Shown one piece after another: positions 26,236 through 35,434 of a DNA stretch of 64,000 nucleotides. Location: the NCBI RefSeq assembly GCF_003202155.1, contig NZ_QFLI01000004.1, forward strand, positions 186,001-250,000, read 5' to 3'. The position numbers and the translations under genes are program-made. How positions within the stretch are numbered: position 1 is the first letter of the stretch; every line of letters starts with the position of its first letter. The DNA is from Marinifilum breve. Its GTDB lineage: Bacteria; Bacteroidota; Bacteroidia; Bacteroidales; Marinifilaceae. The notes below the pieces were generated by a model. It searched no databases, was not told the DNA's origin, and was given only the letters and a program-made list of their open reading frames with translations.

Positions 26236-28827
26236 CTAAACATTCTTAAACACAAGACCTTCACCTTCTACATCCACCATTATTTTTTGATTGGCTGTAA
26301 TGTTTTCGGACAGTATTTGCTTTGACAGTTCATTTAGTACCTGTTTTTGCAGCACTCGCTTAATTGGTCTGGCACCAAATTGCGGATCAAAGCCCAGATT
26401 TCCAAGATATTCAACTGCCAATTCACTTAAATCAATGCTGATATCATTCTTGGAAAGCATCTGTTGAACTGTTTTAAACTGCAAGCCAACTATTCTTTTC
26501 ACTTCCTCTCTGTCCAAAGGAGTAAACACAATAGTTTCATCTATTCTATTTAAAAACTCTGGTCGAATGCTCTTCTTCAACAACTCTAAGACTTCACTTT
26601 TGGCTTGCCAGAGCATTTCCTCTTTGTTGATTGAATTCATCTTTTCTATTTTCTCTTGAATCAGATGAGATCCAACATTTGAGGTCATGATTACAATGGT
26701 ATTCTTAAAATCAACCACTCTTCCTTTATTATCTGTTAGCCTACCATCATCTAAAACCTGAAGTAGAATATTGAAAACATCAGGATGAGCCTTTTCAATT
26801 TCATCTAAAAGCACAACTGAGTACGGTTTTCTGCGAACAGCTTCTGTTAGCTGACCGCCCTCATCATATCCCACATACCCTGGAGGCGCTCCAATCAATC
26901 TTGAAACAGAATGTCTTTCCTGATATTCCGACATATCAATTCGAGTCATCTGATTCTCATCATCAAATAGAAATTCAGCCAAAGCTTTGGCCAGCTCGGT
27001 TTTACCGACACCTGTTGTACCCAAGAAAATGAATGAACCAATCGGCCTTTTCGCATCTTGCAAACCAGCGCGACTTCTTCTTACTGCATCAGCCACAGCA
27101 GTAATTCCTTCCTCTTGCCCTACAACTCTTTTATGTAATTCCTCTTCCAAGGACAATAACTTCTGACGTTCACTCTTCAGCATTCTGTTCACAGGGATTC
27201 CTGTCCAACGGGAAACAACTTCAGCGATATCATCATTTCTCACCTCTTCTTTGATTAAAGCGTCAGAATTCTGGTTTTGCTTTAACTTTTCGTTCAGAGC
27301 TTCAATTTCTTCTTCAACCTCTTTAAGCTTTCCGTAACGGATTTCAGCAACTCTACCATAATCACCTTCACGCTCTGCTTTTTCAGCATCATACTTCAAA
27401 GATTCCAACAACTCCTTATTCTTCTGGATTCCATCAATCACCTCACGCTCTGCTTCCCACTTGGCACGATATTTTAATCTTTCATCATTCAGTTCAGCAA
27501 TTTCTCTTGCCAACTCATCCTGTTTTTTCGAATCTCCCTCACGCTGAATGGCCAGCTTTTCAATTTCCAACTGCTTGATCTTCCTTTCGATTTCATCCAA
27601 TTCTTCAGGCAATGAATTCATTTCCAAACGAAGCTTGGCAGCTGACTCATCTATCAAGTCAATTGCCTTATCTGGAAGAAAACGATCAGAAATGTAACGT
27701 TGCGATAGCTCAACAGCCGCAATAATAGCCTCATCACGAATTTGAACCTTATGGTGATTTTCGTAACGCTCCTTCAATCCCCGAAGGATAGAAATCGCGC
27801 TAAGAGTATCTGGTTCATCAACCATCACCTTTTGAAACCTACGCTCAAGAGCCTTATCCTTCTCGAAATATTTTTGATACTCATTTAAAGTCGTTGCCCC
27901 AATTGCACGCAAATCACCTCGGGCCAATGCTGGTTTTAAAATATTGGCAGCATCCATGGCTCCTTCACTTTTTCCTGCTCCTACCAAAGTGTGAATTTCA
28001 TCTATAAAGAGTACAATCTCTCCATCTGATTCAACCACCTCTTTCACTACCGATTTTAAACGTTCCTCGAATTCACCTTTGTATTTGGCACCAGCCACCA
28101 AAGCCCCCATATCAAGTGAAAAGATTTTCTTACTCTTTAAGTTATCCGGTACATCACCCTTTATAATTCTATGTGCTAAACCTTCTGCAATGGCTGTTTT
28201 TCCAACTCCTGGTTCACCAATTAGAATAGGGTTGTTCTTGGTTCTTCTCGACAGAATCTGCAAAATCCTTCTGATCTCCTCATCTCTACCAATTACCGGA
28301 TCGAGTTTTCCATTTCGTGCTCTCTCATTCAAATCAACAGCAAATCGACTCAAAGAATTAAAAGTATCCTCAGCCGTTTGTGAATCAACCTTTGCTCCTT
28401 TTCTTAAGTCTTGAATGGCTGCAGTAAGATCTTTTTCCGACACACCATTATCCTTAAACAATTGTGCAATTTGATCTTTGCCATTTACCAAGGCCAATAA
28501 AATATGCTCGACACTAACAAACTGATCGCCCATTTTACTTGATACGCTAACCGCTTCCTGCAAAACAGCACTTGCCTCTCTCGATAAAAATGGTTCTCCA
28601 CCACTTACCTTAGGCAATGATTCCAGAATCTTATCCAAAACCATTTTAAAGTTTTGGACATTCACCCCAAGCTTATTCATCAAAAAACCAGCAACATTCT
28701 CTCCTTCCGAAAATATCCCTTTCAACAAATGTGCTGTTTCGATAGCCTGTTGCTGATTTCCTTGAGCAATCTGAAATGCTTTCTCGATTGCCTGCTGCGA
28801 TTTAATTGTGAAATTATTAAAGTTCAT
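26236..28827 (-). CDS. clpB: ClpB ATP-dependent disaggregase
   Basis: The 863-residue protein has the full ClpB layout: an N-domain (MNFNNFTIKSQQAIEKAFQI), AAA+ domain 1 with Walker A GEPGVGKT (about 207) and Walker B LFIDEIHTLVGAG, a long M-domain coiled coil (about 400-530), and AAA+ domain 2 with Walker A GTTGVGKT (about 604), Walker B LLDEIEKAH and sensor-2 GARPIKR. The long M-domain and the absence of a ClpP-docking IGF/L loop point to ClpB rather than ClpA/C. It resolubilises aggregated proteins with DnaK. Confidence 0.98.
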   Translation of the reverse strand: MNFNNFTIKSQQAIEKAFQIAQGNQQQAIETAHLLKGIFSEGENVAGFLMNKLGVNVQNFKMVLDKILESLPKVSGGEPFLSREASAVLQEAVSVSSKMGDQFVSVEHILLALVNGKDQIAQLFKDNGVSEKDLTAAIQDLRKGAKVDSQTAEDTFNSLSRFAVDLNERARNGKLDPVIGRDEEIRRILQILSRRTKNNPILIGEPGVGKTAIAEGLAHRIIKGDVPDNLKSKKIFSLDMGALVAGAKYKGEFEERLKSVVKEVVESDGEIVLFIDEIHTLVGAGKSEGAMDAANILKPALARGDLRAIGATTLNEYQKYFEKDKALERRFQKVMVDEPDTLSAISILRGLKERYENHHKVQIRDEAIIAAVELSQRYISDRFLPDKAIDLIDESAAKLRLEMNSLPEELDEIERKIKQLEIEKLAIQREGDSKKQDELAREIAELNDERLKYRAKWEAEREVIDGIQKNKELLESLKYDAEKAEREGDYGRVAEIRYGKLKEVEEEIEALNEKLKQNQNSDALIKEEVRNDDIAEVVSRWTGIPVNRMLKSERQKLLSLEEELHKRVVGQEEGITAVADAVRRSRAGLQDAKRPIGSFIFLGTTGVGKTELAKALAEFLFDDENQMTRIDMSEYQERHSVSRLIGAPPGYVGYDEGGQLTEAVRRKPYSVVLLDEIEKAHPDVFNILLQVLDDGRLTDNKGRVVDFKNTIVIMTSNVGSHLIQEKIEKMNSINKEEMLWQAKSEVLELLKKSIRPEFLNRIDETIVFTPLDREEVKRIVGLQFKTVQQMLSKNDISIDLSELAVEYLGNLGFDPQFGARPIKRVLQKQVLNELSKQILSENITANQKIMVDVEGEGLVFKNV

Positions 28828-29077
28828 ATTCTATGTTGTTTTATTCTTTTTCTCTGTTTTAATCCGTCAATTGGATTTCAAATAATTTGCCATTCCACAA
28901 AAGCTGAAATAATGTCGCATAAACACCTTAGCTCTCAGTCAATTTGACATATTATTGAATTTTCCCATGAAACTTTTTCATGTTAACACAATTTAACCGA
29001 AGGCAAACCTGATATATCTGGATATTTATATATATTTACCAACTGAAATTCAAAAATCAATTAGAAAATATTATTAT

Positions 29078-29491
29078 ATGAAAGCAACAACTACCTGGAC
29101 AAAAGGAATGTCATCGGTAATTACAGACAATAGAGGTCACGAAATCACAATTGATTTACCTGAAGCAAAAGGCGGTGAAGACCTAGGTGCAACAGCATTC
29201 GAAGTATGCTTGATGAGCTACTCTGGTTGTGTAAACACAATCTTTAACATTGTAGCAAAGAAAATGCGTATTGAATTCGAAGCATTGGTTGTAGATACCA
29301 TCGGTTCTCAAAAAGATGGTGCTCCAACTTTTACTGATGTTGAAGTTGAATTAAAAATTGATTCTGAAGCTAGTGACGAAAAAATCGAAAAATGTCTTCA
29401 GCAAACTTTAAAAATGTGTCCAGTAGGAGTTCTTTTCCACCAAGCAGGTGTAAACACCACTTATAAGATTGAAAAAATGCAGAAAGCATAA
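29078..29491 (+). CDS. OsmC-like protein
   Basis: The 137-residue protein has the OsmC/Ohr-like fold. The two conserved reactive cysteines are C51 (MSYSGCVNT) and C114 (LKMCPVGVLF), and GATAFEVCLMSYSGC is the central helix. Family members reduce organic hydroperoxides with lipoyl or thiol partners, though some OsmC-like proteins have other or unknown roles. It is a single gene with its own terminator, cytoplasmic. Confidence 0.88.
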   Translation: MKATTTWTKGMSSVITDNRGHEITIDLPEAKGGEDLGATAFEVCLMSYSGCVNTIFNIVAKKMRIEFEALVVDTIGSQKDGAPTFTDVEVELKIDSEASDEKIEKCLQQTLKMCPVGVLFHQAGVNTTYKIEKMQKA

Positions 29492-29512
29492 GCAGTCTGT
29501 ATCACAATATTT

Positions 29513-29547
29513 AAATCCCTTGCCTTTTGGTGAGGGATTTATTTTTG
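29513..29547 (+). terminator. Intrinsic terminator after the OsmC-like gene
   Basis: Inverted repeat AAATCCCT / AGGGATTT with a 12-nt loop, followed by ATTTTTG, 22 bp past the stop codon. Confidence 0.8.
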
Positions 29548-29636
29548 TATATCTCTGAAAGTAGATTCCCATAATCGTACTTAACCATCAATTATAATAA
29601 CTTTCCTTTATTTACAAGCCTTTCAAAGCACACACA

Positions 29637-29972
29637 GGGGGTTCGGATGAAATTCCGAGGGGTATATGTGTTACACATAGGGGGCTCGGACGAAAATACA
29701 AGCACATTTCACAATTTAAAAATCACCTCGGACGAAAATCCGAAGGGGGTATGTGTTACACATAGGGGGCTCGGACGAAAATACAAGCACATTTCACAAT
29801 TTAAAAATCACCTCGGACGAATATCCGAAGGGGGTAAGTGTTACACAGAGGGGGCTCGGATGAAAATACAAGCACATTTTACAATTTGGAAATCGCCTAG
29901 GATGAAAATCCTAGAAACATGTTTGAAACACCTACAGGCTTTGAGAGAAAACACAAACGTATCTATGCTTTG
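29637..29972. repeat. 85-bp tandem repeat with conserved hairpins (array 2)
   Basis: Near-identical 85-bp units start at 29680, 29765 and 29850, the last degenerating, preceded by a half unit at 29637. Each carries a hairpin TCGGA-N6-TCCGA (29643, 29728, 29813); in the last copy (29898) the stem is TAGGA-N6-TCCTA, a compensatory pair change. A second palindrome TATGTGT-T-ACACATA recurs at 29665 and 29750. A shared CTCGGACGAAAAT core recurs inside the unit at 42/43 bp, so there is a sub-period near 21 bp. A 108-codon frame through it (29647-29973) looks spurious. Confidence 0.9.
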
Positions 29973-30051
29973 ATAATCTGCACAATTATGGATTTCCGCA
30001 AACATCAAATTTGTAATTAACAAATCTTTAACGCTCTAACTCCCTGTACTG

Positions 30052-30084
30052 TTTGCCTATTCAAAGAATAAAAGACTATTTTGT
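30052..30084 (+). promoter_or_regulatory. Probable promoter of the peroxiredoxin-like gene
   Basis: TTTG (30052-30055) followed after 21 bp by TATTTTGT (30077-30084), a near match to TAnnTTTG, about 24 bp before the start codon. Confidence 0.45.
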
Positions 30085-30107
30085 ATTTTATTTTTAAATT
30101 CTAAATC

Positions 30108-30689
30108 ATGAAAAGAATATTTGGATTATTAATATTACTAATTAGCCTTACAAGCTATGCTCAAAGAGAAACAAGCTCCCTTAAAGTTGGCGATAAAGCG
30201 CCTGTGTTTGAAGCCAAAGATCAGAATGGGAATCTTGTTAAAAGTTCCGACATCTTAAAAAATGATCAATTGATTGTTGTGTTTTACCGAGGTGAGTGGT
30301 GTCCATACTGTAACAAACACCTTTCACACCTACAAGAAAACGTTGGTAAATTCAAGAAAGCAGGAGGACAATTGGTAGCGGTTTCTCCTGAAATTCCAGT
30401 TAACGTGGATAAAACCGTTGAAAAAACAAATGCCGATTATCCGGTATTATTTGATGAAAACAGCAAAATCATGAAAAAATTTGGAGTTGAATTCATGCTA
30501 CCTGAACACTTGCAAAAAAGATATAAGAACTATGGTGTAGATCTTAGTGTTACAAATGGTAATAATGATCAACTCTTACCTGTACCAGCCACTTACATTA
30601 TAGGAAAAGACGGTAAGGTGAAGTATGTTCAATATGATCCTGATTACAAAAGCAGATCAAATGCAAAAGATATATTGCAGCATTTGTAA
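30108..30689 (+). CDS. Exported peroxiredoxin-like (AhpC/TSA family) protein
   Basis: The 193-residue protein has a signal peptide (residues 1-18, ending SYAQ) and a thioredoxin-fold AhpC/TSA domain. The active site is YRGEWCPYCNKHL, with C65 and C68 forming a CxxC pair, unlike the lone peroxidatic Cys of classical 2-Cys peroxiredoxins. The cis-proline stretch VPATYIIGKDGKVKYVQYDP is intact. It probably acts in the periplasm as a thiol peroxidase or disulfide reductase; which one is open. Confidence 0.85.
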   Translation: MKRIFGLLILLISLTSYAQRETSSLKVGDKAPVFEAKDQNGNLVKSSDILKNDQLIVVFYRGEWCPYCNKHLSHLQENVGKFKKAGGQLVAVSPEIPVNVDKTVEKTNADYPVLFDENSKIMKKFGVEFMLPEHLQKRYKNYGVDLSVTNGNNDQLLPVPATYIIGKDGKVKYVQYDPDYKSRSNAKDILQHL

Positions 30690-30691
30690 AC

Positions 30692-30723
30692 AAAAATGGG
30701 GCTGCATTTCTAAAACAGCCCCA
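30692..30723 (-). terminator. Terminator after the GH47 gene
   Basis: Inverted repeat TGGGGCTG / CAGCCCCA (30697-30723) followed by TTTTTG on the minus strand. It lies in the 57-bp space between convergent genes and may serve both. Confidence 0.7.
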
Positions 30724-30746
30724 AATTAAAATCTAATTTCTAAGTT

Positions 30747-32177
30747 TTATTTCAAACCTAGGTTCTTCTTCACCTTCTCAGGCTCAAAAGATTTTTTAGC
30801 GAAAGGATGCGCTTCAGTATTGAATACGTAATCATCCAAATTAAACTCGCCAGTTTCTTCTGTAAATGTTAGGTAAAGATATTTAAATGTTTCTGCAAAA
30901 AAGAATGTTGGCATGTAATCCTTTTTCTTCATGGTTCTAACATCTTCAACCGACGAGAATGCGACCTCAGTTCTACAGTATTTCTTAATGTCCGACCAGT
31001 ATTTCTCAACCATATCATAATATTTTGGCTTTCCTGTAATGTGGTACAAGTAGTAAGCCGACTCAATAATTTCTGGATTCAAATCATATACTGGATAGGT
31101 TGGCTCACCTGCTTTATAATCGTAAATCATTGGCTCCAAGCCATACTTGTTCCATAAGTTGTTCCAGGTATCCTGTGTTTTTTCTGCTCGTCTTAAATCT
31201 CCATCCAATGCAAGAATCGACTGAAAAAATGCATCATAAAGGGTTACAACACTTGCAAACTGACGACCAGAATGTGGATCAATACAATCGCGCGCCGCAG
31301 TATGCATATTCACACGGCCATACCATAAACTCTTTTCGTCTTCTTCTGCAACATAGGTATTAATGGCTTCAATACTTTTATCCCACATTTTCTGTGAATC
31401 CTTATCGCCAAACAATAACATACTTTTGTACAAGTACTCATAGTATGAATCAGCTCCAGCACAAATGTTCGAATGATCATTCAACCATTCTCCTGTTTCA
31501 ACGTCAATTAAATCGGCTACTAAATTAAGGTCTGACCTTCTTTCCCATATGGCCATATTGGCCTTCTTAGCAGTTTGATAATAAATTGGATTGCCAGTAT
31601 AATAACTCAAAATTCCTAGCTCCATCATATACGAAGCAGCTTCGGCCAAGTTGATTTTCGCTCCTTTGGTTTCACCGGTTTTCAGATTTACCCAGTAGTA
31701 AGGCAATCCAGTTGGCGAGTCGAATGCCTTCAACATTCTTTTTCCAAAATCCTCCGCTTTCAATAATATTTTAGGATCGTAAGTATACTCATACATAGCA
31801 AGCAAACCTCCCATGATTCTAATGTTCACCTCAAAGGTTTTTACATACAAATCTTTATCCCAGCTAATGCTATCAATCAAATAATCTTCAACCTCTTTAG
31901 CTTGTTCATCCAGCCCCATTACCTTCATGGTACTGTAGGCATCAATGGGAGAAATATGCAGCGATTCCTCGTACCAATCCTGATGTGATTTTGACAAAGG
32001 CAATAACACATCATGTCCCCATGCGTACTTTTTATAAGCATCCCAGGTACGCACAAACTCCTTCTTAACTTCCTCGGCCAAAGGACTAATTTTCACCTCT
32101 TCTTTTTTGCTTTGCTTAGGTTGGCATGCAACAAAGACAAGAGCAAAAACAAGCAACAAATAATTTCGTTTTTTCAT
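30747..32177 (-). CDS. Lipoprotein of the GH47 alpha-mannosidase family
   Basis: The 476-residue protein has a lipoprotein signal (FALVFVACQPKQ, lipidation Cys about residue 18). The (alpha/alpha) barrel has GH47 features: GHDVLLPLSKSHQDW, SPIDAYSTMKVMGL, MGGLLAMYE, LPETF-like FFFAETFKYLYLTF, and near the end FNTEAHPF (about 455-462), whose Thr binds Ca2+ in class I alpha-1,2-mannosidases. GH47 is mainly eukaryotic (ER/Golgi mannosidases, EDEM), with a minority of bacterial members. It follows the GH92 gene by about 135 bp on the same strand. Together they suggest trimming of alpha-1,2-mannose from imported or host-derived N-glycans or mannans. Confidence 0.82.
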   Translation of the reverse strand: MKKRNYLLLVFALVFVACQPKQSKKEEVKISPLAEEVKKEFVRTWDAYKKYAWGHDVLLPLSKSHQDWYEESLHISPIDAYSTMKVMGLDEQAKEVEDYLIDSISWDKDLYVKTFEVNIRIMGGLLAMYEYTYDPKILLKAEDFGKRMLKAFDSPTGLPYYWVNLKTGETKGAKINLAEAASYMMELGILSYYTGNPIYYQTAKKANMAIWERRSDLNLVADLIDVETGEWLNDHSNICAGADSYYEYLYKSMLLFGDKDSQKMWDKSIEAINTYVAEEDEKSLWYGRVNMHTAARDCIDPHSGRQFASVVTLYDAFFQSILALDGDLRRAEKTQDTWNNLWNKYGLEPMIYDYKAGEPTYPVYDLNPEIIESAYYLYHITGKPKYYDMVEKYWSDIKKYCRTEVAFSSVEDVRTMKKKDYMPTFFFAETFKYLYLTFTEETGEFNLDDYVFNTEAHPFAKKSFEPEKVKKNLGLK

Positions 32178-32312
32178 GATATACAGGTTTTCTTTATTCG
32201 GAGGCTTTGAACCTCGTTTTCTTAATTTAGGAATAAAGTAAAGCCAAGTCGATTAAGTCTGATTTAATTCCTGATTAATACTGTAAAAAACTGGTTAATC
32301 CATGAAAAAAAA

Positions 32313-35300
32313 TTAATTGATTAGAATTTCATCAACAAAAATCCAATGCTTTCTACCTCCCGCCATATGCCATTCTGGTATGGGGCCGTTTTTAAAAGTT
32401 ATTTTCAAGTATCGGCAATTAACGGATGGAAATTTGATAGCAGGTCTGCTAACATATCTGCGTTCATCTTTTGGAGATTCCATATGTATGGTTTTTACCA
32501 GTTGATAATTCTCTTGGTCATTTGAAACATGCACCTCAATTTCAGCTGGATTAAATATCCATGCTCCTGGATAAATTAGAATTCCAGGTTTCACCTCACA
32601 AATGTTTTGGGATTCTCCCAGATCAATTTCAACATGTAGATCTTTCAAGTCAAGACCTGTCCAAAATCCATCATTAAAAGTGGTTGAGCCAAAGCCTCCA
32701 TCTATCAGTTGAGTTCCTGATTTTTCACCATAACCAATATCATTACCTTCCACCCGAACTTTTGGATAACCTGTTTGGGAATTAAATGGAATTCCTTTCA
32801 GATAATGCAAATGTAAGTTTCCACTCTCTTTTAATCCCGCTTTAAAAGCCCTTGTTTTAATAAAGGTATCTTCGCTGATGTGTATTGGACTTTGATATTT
32901 TTTAGAATTGCCATTGGGTTCAGATCCATCCACTGTATATCTAATCTCAGCTCCTTCTGTGTCACATAGCAATTCCACCGTTTTTCTCTTCTCAAAACTA
33001 AAAGTGATATCATTTACGTATGGCATCAAAACTTGCTTTTCCTCATGCAATTTGTAGGCTTCTGATGGCTTCATACCATTTAAGTCTGCCAAATCAGCCT
33101 TTGTATTACCCCATTCTTTATTTGGTTTGCTGCCCATTTCAAAAACCAATTCACCTCCATGTTTAATTTGATCGTAAGTAATAAATGGTTTGGTAAATTC
33201 TTTACCATTTAATTTAGCCGATTGGATGTAAACATTCTCTTCGGAATTCTTATTGGCAACTATACTAAACACCTTTCCATTCTCAAGATTGATGCTTGCT
33301 TTTTGATAGGCTGGAGAGCCAATTTGATACTGGTTACTACCTGGGCAAACAGGATAAAATCCCAATGAGCCAAAAATATACCAAGATGACATTTGACCCA
33401 AATCATCATTATTATCCAAACCTGCAGGATGGTCGTGATAAAAGCGAGGAAGAATTTCCCTTACCAACTTCTGAGTTTTCCAAGGCTGACCAGCATAAAC
33501 ATATAGGTAAGGCATTTGGTGAGATGGCTCATCACCATGACCATACTTCCCAATAAACCCCGAAATATCTACATGCTGTGAACCTCCAATTTCTGAATCA
33601 TCAGCAAAAATTGTATCCAACCAAGAAGCAAATTTCTCCTTTCCTCCGTGCAATTGCATTAAGTATGCCATATCATGAGGCACATAAGAAGAGTATCCCC
33701 AAATGTTACCCGACACATAATTCTTCACCAATCCATCCCACTTGCTTTTGTCCACATTTACCAGTTTTCCATTTTGCAGCTTAGGTAATAAGTATCCCGT
33801 TTTCTCATCAAATAAATTTCGATATCCCTTCGATCTTTGCTGGAACAAGTAGAAGTCTTCAGTCTTTCCTAGTTTATGAGCCACCTGACTCAAACACCAA
33901 TCGTAGTAATTGTACTCGGTAGTTTTCGAAACAGAACTGCCAATTTCACCTGGAACAAAATCCATATCTATATAAAAGTTCATTCCATTTACATCGTAGC
34001 TATTACTATGCTTTTCCAAATTAAAAGCTGCATCCTTCATCGCATCATAGGCAGCCTGATTGTCGATCCCTTCAATATCTTTTAATATGGCATCAGCCAT
34101 TACCGAAACGGTACTGTATCCAATCATACAAACATTATCATGTCCCAAACATTCCCATACTGGCAAGCCAACTTTTGAATCTGTATATCTTGATGAAAGT
34201 GAATTCACAAAATCAACGGTTTTTTCCTGCTCCACAATGGCCATCAAAGGGTGAACTGCACGGTAGGTATCCCAAGTAGAAAAGTTACTGTACTGATCGA
34301 AATCAGACTGGTACTTTTCACCTTCCACCATGTATTCTCCGGTCACATCTGATATCAAGTTTGGTGATATCATAGAGTGATAAAGGGCCGTGTAGAAATT
34401 TCTTTTGTCTGATAACTGATCCGTTTCGATGTGAAACTTATTCATTTTTTCTTCCCAAAGGTTCTGAGCATTGCTAAGCACTTTTTTAAATGATACTCCT
34501 TTTGCTTCTGCTTCGAAATTGGCTTTGGCTCCTTCATAACTTACATGCGAAAGCGCCACTTTAACATCTACAGCTTCCCCTGAGTTCACATCAAAGCTAA
34601 CAAAAGCCTTCACTCGCTTAGCGCTTGCCCTCTTTTCACCATCCTGTATTTTATCAGATATAGCAATACCACTTTCTTCGAATGCTTTGGAAAATTTCGC
34701 ATAGAAATACACCTTTCTGTCTCCTCCTTCTCCATTGCAATGCTTCCAACCTCTGATTTCAGTATCCGATAAAATCTCAATTTCTGTTTCCTGAACATTC
34801 TCCATGATATTGTGGGTAGGATCAAGAATTACATTTCCTTGCCCCGCGGTATTAAAAGTATACCTGTGAAATCCAACTCTGGAAGTGCAGGTCAGTTCCA
34901 CTTTCACATTGTAGTCGTCTAAAACAACGGAATAATATCCTGCAGAGGCCTCTTCTCTCTCGTGTGAAAATCTTGAGCGAAATCCACTGTCAGGATTTTC
35001 CTCTGTACCTGCCTGTACCTTTGCTTCCCCTAAAGTTGGCATCAACAAAATATCTCCTAAGCCAGCCAAACCAGCTCCACTAATATGGGTATGTGCAAAT
35101 CCTTTTAATATAGAGTCGCTATAATGATAACCCGAACACCAATCCCAGGCTTTAAAGTCATTACTAGGGCTTAATTGGACCATCCCAAAAGGCAAAGTTG
35201 CCCCCGGAAATGTATGGGCATGACCATCGGTTCCGATCATGGGATCGACATACTGAATCAGTTGCTTATTATCCGCAAAAAGACTAGATGTAATAAACAA

Positions 35301-35330
35301 CAAAAGGAATATTTGAATTAATTTCTTCAT
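32313..35330 (-). CDS. GH92 alpha-mannosidase with C-terminal accessory domains
   Basis: The 1005-residue protein has a signal peptide (1-19). The GH92 catalytic modules open with YVDPMIGTDGHAHTFPGATLPFGMVQLSPSN. The general acid Glu lies in GHGDEPSHQMPYLY (about 598) and the base Asp region in DNNDDLGQMSSWYIFG (about 640). After the catalytic part comes a chitobiase-type C-terminal segment (about 780-840, IRYTVDGSEPNG) and an F5/8-type C or similar beta-sandwich (about 870-1005) that may bind carbohydrate. Family members are Ca2+-dependent exo-alpha-mannosidases. No susCD pair or regulator is nearby, so this is not a full polysaccharide utilisation locus in the window. Confidence 0.95.
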   Translation of the reverse strand: MKKLIQIFLLLFITSSLFADNKQLIQYVDPMIGTDGHAHTFPGATLPFGMVQLSPSNDFKAWDWCSGYHYSDSILKGFAHTHISGAGLAGLGDILLMPTLGEAKVQAGTEENPDSGFRSRFSHEREEASAGYYSVVLDDYNVKVELTCTSRVGFHRYTFNTAGQGNVILDPTHNIMENVQETEIEILSDTEIRGWKHCNGEGGDRKVYFYAKFSKAFEESGIAISDKIQDGEKRASAKRVKAFVSFDVNSGEAVDVKVALSHVSYEGAKANFEAEAKGVSFKKVLSNAQNLWEEKMNKFHIETDQLSDKRNFYTALYHSMISPNLISDVTGEYMVEGEKYQSDFDQYSNFSTWDTYRAVHPLMAIVEQEKTVDFVNSLSSRYTDSKVGLPVWECLGHDNVCMIGYSTVSVMADAILKDIEGIDNQAAYDAMKDAAFNLEKHSNSYDVNGMNFYIDMDFVPGEIGSSVSKTTEYNYYDWCLSQVAHKLGKTEDFYLFQQRSKGYRNLFDEKTGYLLPKLQNGKLVNVDKSKWDGLVKNYVSGNIWGYSSYVPHDMAYLMQLHGGKEKFASWLDTIFADDSEIGGSQHVDISGFIGKYGHGDEPSHQMPYLYVYAGQPWKTQKLVREILPRFYHDHPAGLDNNDDLGQMSSWYIFGSLGFYPVCPGSNQYQIGSPAYQKASINLENGKVFSIVANKNSEENVYIQSAKLNGKEFTKPFITYDQIKHGGELVFEMGSKPNKEWGNTKADLADLNGMKPSEAYKLHEEKQVLMPYVNDITFSFEKRKTVELLCDTEGAEIRYTVDGSEPNGNSKKYQSPIHISEDTFIKTRAFKAGLKESGNLHLHYLKGIPFNSQTGYPKVRVEGNDIGYGEKSGTQLIDGGFGSTTFNDGFWTGLDLKDLHVEIDLGESQNICEVKPGILIYPGAWIFNPAEIEVHVSNDQENYQLVKTIHMESPKDERRYVSRPAIKFPSVNCRYLKITFKNGPIPEWHMAGGRKHWIFVDEILIN

Positions 35331-35434
35331 GAATAAATTGCTTTAGGATACAATACCTCTACATTTATTCTGCAAATAAAACCCTACATGGTTAAGATTT
35401 TGATTAATTCATGATTAATCCCCAACATATTTCA

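Noticed and set aside
29647-29973. 108-codon frame on the plus strand
   Set aside because: Entirely inside the 85-bp repeat, which shifts frame every unit (85 is not a multiple of 3), so the same DNA would encode three unrelated peptides.
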